Part shown: positions 1 through 6,072 of the stretch, piece by piece
Layout of the letters: every line of letters starts with the position of its first letter
Numbering within the stretch: position 1 is the first letter of the stretch
Assembly (NCBI GenBank): GCA_013203755.1
Contig: JABMPI010000663.1
Span: 1-10,974 of the forward strand
Direction: 5' to 3'
DNA from: Bacteroidota bacterium
GTDB lineage: Bacteria; Bacteroidota; Bacteroidia; Bacteroidales; Prolixibacteraceae
Length of the DNA: 10,974 nucleotides
Notes under the pieces: generated by a model
Told to the model about the DNA's origin: nothing
Seen by the model: the letters and a program-made list of their open reading frames with translations, nothing else
Database searches by the model: none
Translations under genes and position numbers: made by a program

Positions 1-59
1 ATGTTGATATGTGATTGAGTTTTTAACAAAATGCTGTTAGGTTTTTAGACAGTCTGACG

Positions 60-90
60 TTTGTGTCTGATTAGTAGCGTATTAATCTTG
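60..90 (+). promoter_or_regulatory. Bacteroidota-type promoter for the 30-residue membrane peptide
   Basis: TTTG at 60-63 is followed by a 19-bp spacer and TAATCTTG at 83-90. This matches the Bacteroidota vegetative consensus (TTTG, 19-21 bp, TAnnTTTG) at all but one position. Transcription would start a few bases after 90, giving a leader of roughly 70 bases before the ATG at 169. It is the best two-part promoter I found in the window. The assignment is by consensus match only. Confidence 0.5.
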
Positions 91-168
91 CCCTGCGCTA
101 TCTACGAAGAACTTCCGTTTCTCTGTTTTAAATTTTTAGGGTAGGTTCTTATTTTTAAATTTTTAATC

Positions 169-261
169 ATGGATGACAATGTAAAGGATTTATTGGAATG
201 GATTATTGCAGCGATTTTGTCTGCTGCAGTTCTTGTTTTATTTTTTCTAATTACAAAATAA
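169..261 (+). CDS. 30-residue single-pass membrane peptide, unknown function
   Basis: This small frame runs from ATG at 169-171 to TAA at 259-261. It begins MDDNVKDLLEW, an acidic amphipathic stretch, continues with about 17 hydrophobic residues (IIAAILSAAVLVLFFLI) and ends TK. That is the layout of a one-helix membrane peptide. A good Bacteroidota promoter lies upstream (60-90), and the start follows the A/T-rich leader usual in this phylum. Its last 15 bases overlap the 3' end of the opposing 99-residue gene. Small peptides of this form include toxins of type I toxin-antitoxin pairs and subunits or regulators of membrane complexes; nothing here decides between them. I do not recognise a family. 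A chance frame is possible, but composition and promoter argue against it. Confidence 0.5.
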   Translation: MDDNVKDLLEWIIAAILSAAVLVLFFLITK

Positions 262-546
262 GCTCCCTATCCAAGCTCCAATAATCATCATAATTATTGT
301 GTATATAAATTTTAATATCCATTTCGGTGTGTTCAATTTATAAATTATTTTTTCAATGAAATTACAATTATCTAATTCACTCCATTCAAGTAATTCAAAT
401 TCACACAAATATGATGGAACTGCATATTTTGAAAGAAAATCATTTTTAGTTTCTTTTAATATTTTGAATGACTTTGCCTGTTTTTCATGCAACATTCCTT
501 GTGATACAGGAATAAATGTTGCCCAAATTAATTTATTATTTTTCAT
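247..546 (-). CDS. 99-residue hypothetical protein with C-terminal membrane helix
   Basis: The protein has a soluble, mixed-charge N-terminal part of about 75 residues containing YLCEFELLEW. One hydrophobic segment follows at about residues 78-97 (ILKFIYTIIMMIIGAWIGSL), ending in FCN. It therefore looks like a tail-anchored or C-terminally anchored membrane protein. ATG at 546 follows an A/T-rich leader, and a shorter membrane frame on the same strand stops at 556-558, ten bases upstream, as in an operon. Its stop codon lies inside the opposing 30-residue peptide gene. I recognise no family or catalytic motif. A frame on the opposite strand at 356-736 covers the same DNA, but its translation is less protein-like, so I prefer this one. 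Confidence 0.55.
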   Translation of the reverse strand: MKNNKLIWATFIPVSQGMLHEKQAKSFKILKETKNDFLSKYAVPSYLCEFELLEWSELDNCNFIEKIIYKLNTPKWILKFIYTIIMMIIGAWIGSLFCN

Positions 547-555
547 GTCGTTTAT

Positions 556-669
556 TCAATTATCAACTCGTTTTGCAAAAACGAAAAGCGAGGGCTTCTT
601 TAAAAATTTAAAACTATACCACAGTCCCAATACTATGAAAAACAGAATAGCTATTAAATTGACACTTTG
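556..669 (-). pseudogene. 5'-truncated membrane-protein reading frame
   Basis: Read on the minus strand, 556-669 translates to about 37 residues. A hydrophobic helix (VNLIAILFFIVLGLWYSF) is followed by a basic tail (KFLKKPS) and ends RVDN. This looks like real membrane-protein sequence, but the frame is closed upstream by TAA at 670-672 and has no ATG or GTG; a TTG within the helix is the only usual alternative start. The frame breaks where an inverted-repeat element begins (669-726), which suggests that the 5' part was lost or displaced by that element. The stop sits ten bases before the start of the 99-residue gene, so the two were probably once co-transcribed. Family unknown. Confidence 0.35.
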
Positions 670-726
670 TTATCAAACGTTCACCCTCATTTTTCTTTCT
701 ATTGATGAGGGGAATGTTTCGATAAC
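669..726. repeat. Imperfect inverted repeat (hairpin 1 of a pair)
   Basis: GTTATCAAACGTTCACCCTCAT at its left end pairs with the right end reading ATGAGGGGAATGTTTCGATAAC, with small bulges and a 14-base A/T-rich loop (691-704). The match is far beyond chance for arms of about 22 bases. It lies directly against a second hairpin (734-788), from which it is separated by GTTGTGC. It has no U-tract on either side, so a simple terminator is unlikely. A small mobile or palindromic interspersed element fits better. Confidence 0.6.
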
Positions 727-733
727 GTTGTGC

Positions 734-788
734 TAACGACACCTTTGTTCCTGTTATTTTGCTATATAGAGGAAAAAAGGTGTCGTTA
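734..788. repeat. Inverted repeat TAACGACACC...GGTGTCGTTA (hairpin 2 of a pair)
   Basis: The left arm (734-752) and right arm (770-788) are complementary at 18 of 19 positions, around a 17-base loop. Together with the preceding hairpin it makes a two-stem structure of about 120 bp. The junction AACGTTGTGCTAACG is itself partly palindromic, and a near copy of ATAACGTTGTGC occurs at 1028-1039. The identity of the element is unknown. Its symmetry suggests a repeat or recombination substrate. Confidence 0.6.
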
Positions 789-1160
789 TTCCCAATATAC
801 GGATCTTTTCAACACCTTTTATGATGTGTTTTTTATTTTTCACTGTGTATTGTTTAACAGGTTTATGTTTTGGTTTTTCGAACTTCAAAACGTCTCCCCG
901 AATATAGCAGGAATTCAAAAGATTAGCAAGAATATGTTTTTGAAAGTTATCAATTGCTATTCAACGAACTATAATAAGCAGGAGCAAAATTCATAAAAAC
1001 CTTTATTTGTAACCCATACAGCGCTATATAATGTTGTGCCGTAGATTTGTGAGGTATAAAAATGTTTGCCGGATTAGCTGTCGTAGATTACATGCATCAC
1101 ACTTTCTCTCAATTTTTACCTTGTACATTATAAAACATCGTAACTACCTGAGCAAATGAT
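789..1160. other. Intergenic stretch without a supportable gene
   Basis: No convincing protein is seen on either strand. It contains a weak hairpin with a following T-run (AACAC at 811-815, GTGTT at 826-830, then TTTTATTTTT). There is an isolated TAGATTTG box at 1042-1049, without a properly spaced TTTG, which precedes only a 23-residue frame at 1062-1133. The ATAATGTTGTGC motif at 1028-1039 echoes the hairpin junction at 722-733. Confidence 0.4.
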
Positions 1161-1170
1161 TTATGCATTA

Positions 1171-1447
1171 GCTTCGGAGTTCAATTTACTGGTCGCGGAG
1201 TCGTGTACACTCACTTCGGAGTTAAATTTACTCATCGCGACTGTCAATATGGCTATCGCGGTGGTAAATATGGCGGTCGTGGAGTTGTGTTTACAATACC
1301 CGTAGTTAAATTTACTACTAGCGGAGTTAAATTCGCTGGCTGCCGACTGCTGTACACTCCTCTTGATCATAAATTTACTACCTGCTGTGTTAAATGCGAA
1401 AATCGCGGAGTAGAAAATTTTCCACCCCGCGATTGTTGCGTTAAATG
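1171..1447. repeat. Degenerate 21-bp tandem repeat array, about 13 units
   Basis: Units of about 21 bp (some best cut as 20-23) follow one another without spacers. Their core resembles TCGCGGAGTTAAATTTACT. Good copies start near 1171, 1214, 1299, 1320 and 1403, and others are diverged. Because 21 is a multiple of three, both strands stay open over long stretches. The minus strand reads as heptapeptides such as SKFNSEV and SKLNSEA, and the plus strand as heptads like GVKFTxx. The array ends 19 bp downstream of the stop codon of the 214-residue gene. It may be a 3'-noncoding minisatellite or a decayed repeat-protein tail. Divergence between units shows it is old. Confidence 0.75.
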
Positions 1448-1466
1448 CCTTGTTTGTTTAACACCC

Positions 1467-2111
1467 TTAATCTACAATTGTGCGGGCACGTTCGTACTCG
1501 CTGTAGAATTCGGTTTGTGAATATTTAAACTGGATCATAAGTTTATCCAGCTTGTTTTTTACCACCGCATTGGCTGCGTCAAAAAGTTCGTCTAAAAGAG
1601 TAATGGCAGCAAAAGCCTGGATGCGTATGGTTCGTGGCTGGCCAATGTGCGTTTTAAAATCGTCGAGCGAGGTTTCCAGTTCAACCACCATGGCTTCGCT
1701 GGCGCCAAAATCGGTAATATTTGCCAACTCTTTGCGGGCTTCATTAATAACCGGGGCCACCAAAGCCTCCACATCGGTTTCGCGGGCCTGGACTATATCC
1801 GACTTTGTAAGTTTTACCTTACCCGCCAACTGTACATTATCGGTAAAAGCGGCATAAGCCTGCAAAATCCCCGAGAGCGAAACCGCTTTCCCGATCATTC
1901 CATTCAATGCAATTTCTTTGCTGGCAGTAACCGACTTGCTGTTCGAAACGGTTTTTTCGTTTACATCAGCAATACGCTGGATTAATTCGTCCAGGTTGTT
2001 TTTAACATTTAACAATATCGGAATCATGTTCCACAAAGGAGAGTTGGTGTCTAAGGTCTCCTGAGTGGTCAGAAACATCCGGTACTGATTGGTTTTAATT
2101 TTATTCATCAT
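1467..2111 (-). CDS. 214-residue helical protein, uncharacterised, Bacteroidota-type
   Basis: This is a soluble, mostly alpha-helical protein with no signal peptide and no cysteine. It starts MMNKIKTNQYRMF, has TNSPLWNMIPILLN near residues 22-35, a Thr/Ser/Lys-rich link at 54-66, and ends EFYSEYERARTIVD. The pattern (Trp-x3-Pro near the N-terminus, a Pro-Arg at 159-160, and a C-terminal F-Y-x2-Y-x2-A-R-x-I-V-D) resembles small uncharacterised proteins I know from Bacteroidota, but I cannot name a function. ATG occurs twice in a row (2109-2111 and 2106-2108), so either codon could start translation. The codons are richer in G and C than the flanking DNA. A promoter-like TACTTTTG lies at 2174-2181, a perfect short palindrome lies in the leader, and a 21-bp repeat array begins just after the stop. 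Confidence 0.85.
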   Translation of the reverse strand: MMNKIKTNQYRMFLTTQETLDTNSPLWNMIPILLNVKNNLDELIQRIADVNEKTVSNSKSVTASKEIALNGMIGKAVSLSGILQAYAAFTDNVQLAGKVKLTKSDIVQARETDVEALVAPVINEARKELANITDFGASEAMVVELETSLDDFKTHIGQPRTIRIQAFAAITLLDELFDAANAVVKNKLDKLMIQFKYSQTEFYSEYERARTIVD

Positions 2112-2134
2112 TAAAAATTTAAAGGTTTACAATG

Positions 2135-2148
2135 TGCCCCGAGGGGCA
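2135..2148 (-). promoter_or_regulatory. Perfect palindrome TGCCCCGAGGGGCA in the leader of the 214-residue gene
   Basis: This 14-bp G/C palindrome stands alone in very A/T-rich DNA. It lies 24 bases before the start codon, and downstream of the putative -7 box at 2174-2181, so it would be inside the 5' untranslated RNA. It could fold as a small stable hairpin or bind a dimeric protein. Its function is inferred from position only. Confidence 0.35.
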
Positions 2149-2173
2149 GAATTTATCTGGCATTTAACACAAG

Positions 2174-2181
2174 CAAAAGTA
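2174..2181 (-). promoter_or_regulatory. -7 promoter box TACTTTTG for the 214-residue gene
   Basis: Read on the minus strand, the box is TACTTTTG, an exact match to TAnnTTTG. It would start transcription about 55 bases before the start codon at 2111. There is no clean TTTG at 19-21 bp upstream; A/T-rich DNA occupies that place. A GTGCA...TGCAC inverted pair (2194-2198 and 2216-2220) flanks the expected -33 region and might be an operator. Confidence 0.4.
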
Positions 2182-2805
2182 TTTAGATTTTAGGTGCACG
2201 ATGGATAAAAACAGATGCACAGGTAAACTGTGGAACGCTTGAAAGCTTAGGGTGAATGACATAATTAAAATATATTTGGGTTAGAACTTTACAATAATAC
2301 CAATTGAATTTCAAAATGAGTGATATAAAATCAAAGTATTTTTAACGTTTAGCAAATTGTAAAAATTCTTGCATAGCAGGGATACGGAATAATTTTTCAA
2401 AGAAGATAAACTTAAAAAGACAAAGGTTTTATCGCTTATTTTGATGTTTAATTGGTAAAAAGTAATTATGGCATTAAATCTATCTAATATTCTACAAAAA
2501 CGCAACTCTTTTTGGGTGAATGTGTTGCAGGAAATCTTATTCAGAAAGTGTCTGAATTATTGTTTTCTTTTTGGGGAAACAAAATTAAGGTGTTACAACA
2601 TATTACCAATATAGAGAAAATAAATACGAACTAAATTCCTTACAAAAAACCGAATGGAAAAATTTTTGAACTAACTATCAAGCAACTTGAATTACTGCCA
2701 TGGACTTCACCAAAAAAAGAATAAAAACTACTCTATTTGTTTTGCAGCGGCTTTTTTTTGCCAATTGCATTATGTAATTTAGGGTAAATTTTAAATTCAT
2801 TCAAA
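2182..2805. other. Intergenic region between divergent genes, no gene supported
   Basis: Very A/T-rich and full of stops in all frames. There are only short frames, such as a 64-residue minus-strand one at 2311-2505 with no protein-like features. A small inverted repeat ATTCAG/CTGAAT occurs at 2539-2557. Upstream of the SMP-30-like gene, TAATTTAG at 2775-2782 is one mismatch from TAnnTTTG, but TTTG boxes at 2741-2744 and 2757-2760 are not at the usual spacing. The real promoter of that gene is therefore unresolved. Confidence 0.4.
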
Positions 2806-3810
2806 ATGAAAACTTCTCTATTGGTAATTGTCTCCCTTTTTATAGTTGCTGAATGCTTTTCGCAAAAAATTAAACCTGGCAGTAAAATTATTGTCGATAA
2901 TCCACGTATTTATGAAATAATCCCGGAAAATGCGAAAATCGAAATTCTTGCCGAAGGTTTTGAATGGACAGAAGGACCGCTTTGGCTGGAAAAGGAAAAC
3001 AAACTTATTTTTTCCGATATTCCTCCAAATTCAATTTTTGAATGGACAGAAAAAAGTGGAGTAAAACTTTATATGAAACCTTCGGGTTATACCAACAAAA
3101 AACCAAGAGGTGGCGAAGTTGGTTCAAACGGATTGTTATTAAGTCCTGAAGGCGATTTAATTCTCTGCCAGCATGGCGACAGAAGAATTGCTAAAATGAC
3201 TTCGAGTATTAAAAATCCAAAAGCTGAATTTGAAACACTTTCCGACAGCTATAAAGGCAAAAAGCTAAACAGCCCCAACGATGCGGTTTACAGCAAAAAT
3301 GGAAATTTGTATTTTACTGATCCTCCATACGGATTAGAATTAAATATGGAAGATCCTACAAAAGAAATAGATTCTCAAGGAGTTTATAAATTGAATAAAA
3401 ATGGAGAAGTTACCCTACTCACAAAGGAGCTTTCACGCCCCAACGGAATTGCATTTTCTCCGGACGAAAGTAAATTATACGTTGCCAACTCCGACCCGGA
3501 AAAAGCAATTTGGATGGTTTATGATGTGACAAATACCGGTCTTATAGAAAACGGCAAGGTTTTTTATGACGTAACCGATAAAACAAAAACCTTAAAAGGA
3601 TTACCCGACGGGATGAAAGTACATCCCAAAGGTTGGATTTTTGCTACCGGCCCGGGTGGCGTGTTAATTTTTACTCCCGAAGGTGAACACCTCGGAACTA
3701 TTTTTACAGGCGAGGCTACTGCAAACTGTACCTTTAACCACGATTACTCAGTATTGTACATGACCGCTGATGATTATCTGTTGCGGGTGAAATTGAGATC
3801 TCAAAAGTAG
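2806..3810 (+). CDS. Secreted SMP-30/gluconolactonase/LRE family beta-propeller
   Basis: The 334-residue protein belongs to the six-bladed propeller family whose members hydrolyse sugar lactones such as gluconolactone at a divalent metal. Residues 1-20 form a signal peptide (MKTSLLVIVSLFIVAECFSQ) of the Bacteroidota kind, so the enzyme is exported, probably to the periplasm. The expected metal and substrate ligands are visible: Glu56 in TEGPLW, Asn158 in SPND, Asn213 in RPNG and Asp268 in LPDG. These correspond in order to Glu18, Asn103, Asn154 and Asp204 of human SMP30. Blade strands with SPEGDL, SPDESKLYVAN and HPKGWIFATGPGG are typical. It is a complete, single-gene unit, with long gaps on both sides. 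The exact substrate cannot be told; a lactonase role in sugar or uronate catabolism is the family-based inference. Confidence 0.93.
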   Translation: MKTSLLVIVSLFIVAECFSQKIKPGSKIIVDNPRIYEIIPENAKIEILAEGFEWTEGPLWLEKENKLIFSDIPPNSIFEWTEKSGVKLYMKPSGYTNKKPRGGEVGSNGLLLSPEGDLILCQHGDRRIAKMTSSIKNPKAEFETLSDSYKGKKLNSPNDAVYSKNGNLYFTDPPYGLELNMEDPTKEIDSQGVYKLNKNGEVTLLTKELSRPNGIAFSPDESKLYVANSDPEKAIWMVYDVTNTGLIENGKVFYDVTDKTKTLKGLPDGMKVHPKGWIFATGPGGVLIFTPEGEHLGTIFTGEATANCTFNHDYSVLYMTADDYLLRVKLRSQK

Positions 3811-3841
3811 TGGAAGCGCAACCGTTGATTGTAAGCTAATT

Positions 3842-3860
3842 GTTACCTGTCGTAACTTTT
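3842..3860 (+). terminator. Weak terminator-like hairpin after the SMP-30-like gene
   Basis: GTTAC (3842-3846), a five-base loop and GTAAC (3852-3856) are followed by TTTT, starting 32 bp after the stop codon. The stem is short and has only modest G/C content, so activity is uncertain. Confidence 0.3.
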
Positions 3861-4034
3861 AATAAAGTCATACACGTTATCCATCACTTTTTTTGATAAT
3901 CTTTCTTCTGATTCATTAGTCCATCAGGAGACAACATCCGTTGATAAAACATTATTATATTTAGCAAATTCTTCTCTAAATATTCCAACGCCATTGCATC
4001 TAACGGCAGTCTGTCTAAAAACTGTTTTGGGTTG
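3843..4034 (-). pseudogene. Decayed coding fragment, family unknown
   Basis: On the minus strand, the frame ending at TAA 3843-3845 reads like protein sequence. It contains NGVGIFREEFAKYNNVL, then a TGA at 3924-3926, then WTNESEERLSKKVMDNVYDF and IKSYDR. It is closed upstream by TAA at 4035-4037. An overlapping shifted frame with an ATG starts MFNPKINNPKQFLDRLPLD, which suggests a frameshift in the middle as well. The mixture of protein-like stretches broken by a stop and a shift is typical of a dying gene. I cannot name the parent family. It could also be chance open sequence in A/T-rich DNA. Confidence 0.3.
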
Positions 4035-4145
4035 TTAATTTTTGGATTAAACATAACTGTTTTAAGCTTACATCTGGGAATCCTTTTCCCTTTTTATTTT
4101 GATTAATAAGTCTGTTTATTTTGCTTAAGAAGAGCTTTGACAACA

Positions 4146-4398
4146 TCAGGAGATGTAAACTGGTGTTACTATAAATGCATTAAAAGCCAAAGAACAGCCT
4201 GAATACGCCAAAAGTTTCAATAAAAAACTGAAAGTGAAACCTGAAAAAGCAGCAGAAATTATAGTGAGTGGAATTTTAAAAAACAAAGGAAACGTGATTG
4301 TCGGGAATGATGCAAAAAAAGCCATTTTTGCGTACAAATACTTACCATTCTTAGTGAAAAAAATTGCGCGTCAAACCATGAAAGAATTCAAAAGTTAA
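4146..4398 (+). pseudogene. C-terminal remnant of a short-chain dehydrogenase/reductase (SDR)
   Basis: From 4159 to TAA at 4396-4398 the plus strand encodes about 79 residues, with no start codon at the 5' end. KPEKAAEIIVSGILKNKG, then VIVGNDAKKAIFAYKYLPF, is the characteristic C-terminal segment of one SDR group (P-E-x-A-A-x-x-I-x-x-G-I, then G-x-D-A-K). A TAA at 4156-4158 closes this frame. Just before it, in the next frame, SGDVN resembles the degenerate PGxVxT motif of SDRs, so a one-base frameshift near 4160 probably separates the two. The nucleotide-binding and catalytic Ser/Tyr/Lys regions are absent. This is a relic of an NAD(P)-dependent oxidoreductase and cannot be active. Confidence 0.7.
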
Positions 4399-4488
4399 AA
4401 TACAGATAGTAATAACCAGAGCTTTATGCGATCGGCACTGCCTGTCCCGAAAATGGGGAACCCGGCATTGAGCCCCGGTTGAACGAAA

Positions 4489-4770
4489 GCCAATTTAATT
4501 ATTTCTATCTATAACAGACGTTCAAGAAAAGGGATATCTATTCTTAATCTTCGAGCCTTTACACAATTGCAGCTTGCGACTTTAAACGCATTGGAACTCG
4601 GAAACCTTATGGTTGAAGACCTTGAAATCCGAAATTTTGGTAATACAACGCTTTGAATAGAACTTAAGCAAAAGGTAAAAAAAGAGATCGGTTTTGCTTC
4701 TCTAACTGCAAAGGAAAGACTGCAAATTCTCCGGGGAAAACATCCTAAACCGGTGAAATCACAACTGATG
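4489..4770 (+). pseudogene. Decayed coding sequence with in-frame stop, family unknown
   Basis: One plus-strand frame stays protein-like over about 90 codons. It reads LNLRAFTQLQLATLNALELG, then NLMVEDLEIRNFGNTTL, then TGA at 4654-4656. It continues IELKQKVKKEIGFASLTAKE, then RLQILRGKHPKPVKSQL. The sense of sequence continues across the stop, and there is no convincing start codon, so a former gene now interrupted is likely. After about 4770 the frame loses protein character, though it remains open to 4920. I do not recognise the family. It follows the SDR remnant in the same decayed tract. Confidence 0.4.
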
Positions 4771-4888
4771 ATTTATTCGCGAATATTTTTAGTAAGTTTT
4801 GTATCGGAAAATAAGCTTAATCATAATTCGAAAGAGTGTCTTGAAAAGCAAACGCAATGCCACAAATCAGGAGGTAAATATTCCACTA

Positions 4889-5854
4889 CTATTTTTTTAA
4901 ACTACTCACATCTTCTTTGAAAAAATGAACAAAAGTAAAGCATTCCGGTACATGCGAATCCCACACGCCATGTGGGCTCCATGCCCAACCTCCTGAATCC
5001 TTTGCAGGTTCAGCTTCTTTATATTGGTTAAATCTTGAGAAATCCATTCTCCAAATATCTTTGGGCTGAGGTGGAATACTTCGATTATCTCCTTTTGTTA
5101 AAATTGAAATACTTGACCATGGCAAAGCAAGTTCTACGGTCCATCCCCGATCCCGATCTTTGTTATTATTGATAGTTCCATCGGTAAAAACTGCACTCTG
5201 TAATCCTTTGAGGTCCCAGTTCCAGAATCCTATTCTTGGCCCTCTGGGATGAGGGTTATAATCCACGCCATTAAATACTCTTCTCTCGGGTTCGACGTTT
5301 CCCAAGCCAGGTATAGTATCATAGCCTCCTTTTTTATATGCTTCTTCCCAAATAAAAAATACTTCGTAAATAGTGCCATAAGCATTAATTTCAAATTCGT
5401 AATATGCATCCTGTCCGGCAATGAAAAATTCCACATCATTATTCTGATATATCAATCCATCTCGTTCTGTAATACTGGCCTGCAGATTCGGCTCCTCTAT
5501 CCAGTAAGCCACATAAAGATATTCATCATCCCATAGTACTGCGGCACGGGTATCATGGATCGTCTCAGCCCCTGAAATCAGATCTCTGAAATTGGGTGAT
5601 TGCGAAGCAAGCTGCCATTCAAGTTCATCAAGCCGCCCATCGATGGTCGGTGCGTTTGATACCCTGTATGCATGATAATTGGGGATTTCAAATTGAACAC
5701 ATGGACAATATTTGAGCGTATCGGCTGGTTGTAGTTCATACTTTTTATGACTTAACATTTGTTCCAGGTAGCCAAAAGAACCACTTGTCAGAAAATAGGA
5801 TAAGCCAAAGGTAAGGAGTGAGATTAAGAGAACATGCGGAAATAATTTGTACAT
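4889..5854 (-). CDS. Secreted or anchored CBM9-like carbohydrate-binding protein
   Basis: The 321-residue protein starts with a hydrophobic segment at 5-24 (FPHVLLISLLTFGLSYFLTS), a signal peptide or N-terminal anchor; there is no lipobox cysteine. From about residue 68 the sequence is a CBM9-like/DOMON-type beta-sandwich. It has IDGRLDELEWQ at 71-81, LYVAYWIEEPN at 113-123, NNDVEFFI at 138-145, YEFEINAYGTIYE at 152-164, GWTVELALPW at 237-246, WRMDFSRFN at 268-276 and WSPHGVWDSHVPECF at 292-306. Aromatic-rich C-terminal motifs are usual for the family. No hydrolase domain is attached, so it is a stand-alone binding or accessory protein, acting outside the cytoplasm, probably on polysaccharide. 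A YCPC pair lies at 49-52. It is transcribed alone, diverging from topB. The ligand is unknown. Confidence 0.88.
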   Translation of the reverse strand: MYKLFPHVLLISLLTFGLSYFLTSGSFGYLEQMLSHKKYELQPADTLKYCPCVQFEIPNYHAYRVSNAPTIDGRLDELEWQLASQSPNFRDLISGAETIHDTRAAVLWDDEYLYVAYWIEEPNLQASITERDGLIYQNNDVEFFIAGQDAYYEFEINAYGTIYEVFFIWEEAYKKGGYDTIPGLGNVEPERRVFNGVDYNPHPRGPRIGFWNWDLKGLQSAVFTDGTINNNKDRDRGWTVELALPWSSISILTKGDNRSIPPQPKDIWRMDFSRFNQYKEAEPAKDSGGWAWSPHGVWDSHVPECFTFVHFFKEDVSSLKK

Positions 5855-5994
5855 AATAATTCAATCAATTGTTAAATCTAAAACTCTTTGCCAGCTATGT
5901 TTTGAACATGCTATATTTGATCGGACTGCAAGTTAAACTCGCAAGAATTAAATTTACTGAAATAAAATGAGAAAGAAGAAATTTTTAATCTAAA

Positions 5995-6023
5995 GAATTC
6001 CTCAAGGCTCTGCCTCGGGATTC
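5995..6023. repeat. Small hairpin repeat GAATTCCTCAAGGC/GCCTCGGGATTC
   Basis: The arms are complementary with a few mismatches around TCT. Short hairpins with a GGCTCTGCC centre and flanking GATTCC-type arms are a common class of dispersed palindromes, so this is probably one copy of an interspersed repeat. It is the first of a cluster that runs to 6145. Confidence 0.45.
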
Positions 6024-6049
6024 CATATATTCTACCGCTGATGGAGAGA

Positions 6050-6063
6050 TGTCCTGATAGACA
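6050..6063. repeat. Short TGTC/GACA hairpin in a CACCCCTCTGTC-type repeat
   Basis: TGTC (6050-6053), loop CTGATA, GACA (6060-6063). On the minus strand the context reads CACCCCTCTGTC, then GACATCTCTCC, a sequence pattern I associate with dispersed repeats in Bacteroidota genomes. The stem alone is short; the support is the context and the neighbouring palindromes. Confidence 0.35.
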
Positions 6064-6072
6064 GAGGGGTGA

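Noticed and set aside
36..42. GTTAGGT matching the integron core-site consensus GTTRRRY
   Set aside because: A degenerate seven-base motif is expected many times in 11 kb; no integrase or proper attC fold accompanies it.
356..736. 126-codon plus-strand frame
   Set aside because: Lies opposite the more protein-like 99-residue gene and runs into the hairpins; its translation is rich in Ser, Asn and Phe with no domain-like pattern.
730..996. 88-codon plus-strand frame
   Set aside because: Starts inside the hairpin pair, has Phe-rich low-quality translation, and has no supporting promoter.
1062..1133. 23-codon frame downstream of a TAGATTTG box
   Set aside because: No -33 box and no membrane or peptide hallmarks; too short to support.
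1171..1447. CRISPR array
   Set aside because: Units are contiguous and diverged, with no unique spacers and no conserved 24-40-bp repeats.
1161..1520. Repeat-encoded frames on both strands (69 and 105 codons)
   Set aside because: Both are open because the 21-bp unit is a multiple of three. Neither has a convincing start; best treated as a repeat array, not a gene.
1552..1985. Plus-strand frames opposite the 214-residue gene
   Set aside because: Shadow frames: the minus-strand protein has coherent helical sequence and family-like motifs.
4430..4490. G/C-rich patch near AACCCGG/CCGGTT as a riboswitch or structured RNA
   Set aside because: Pairing is imperfect, no known riboswitch core is recognisable, and no intact gene lies downstream on that strand.
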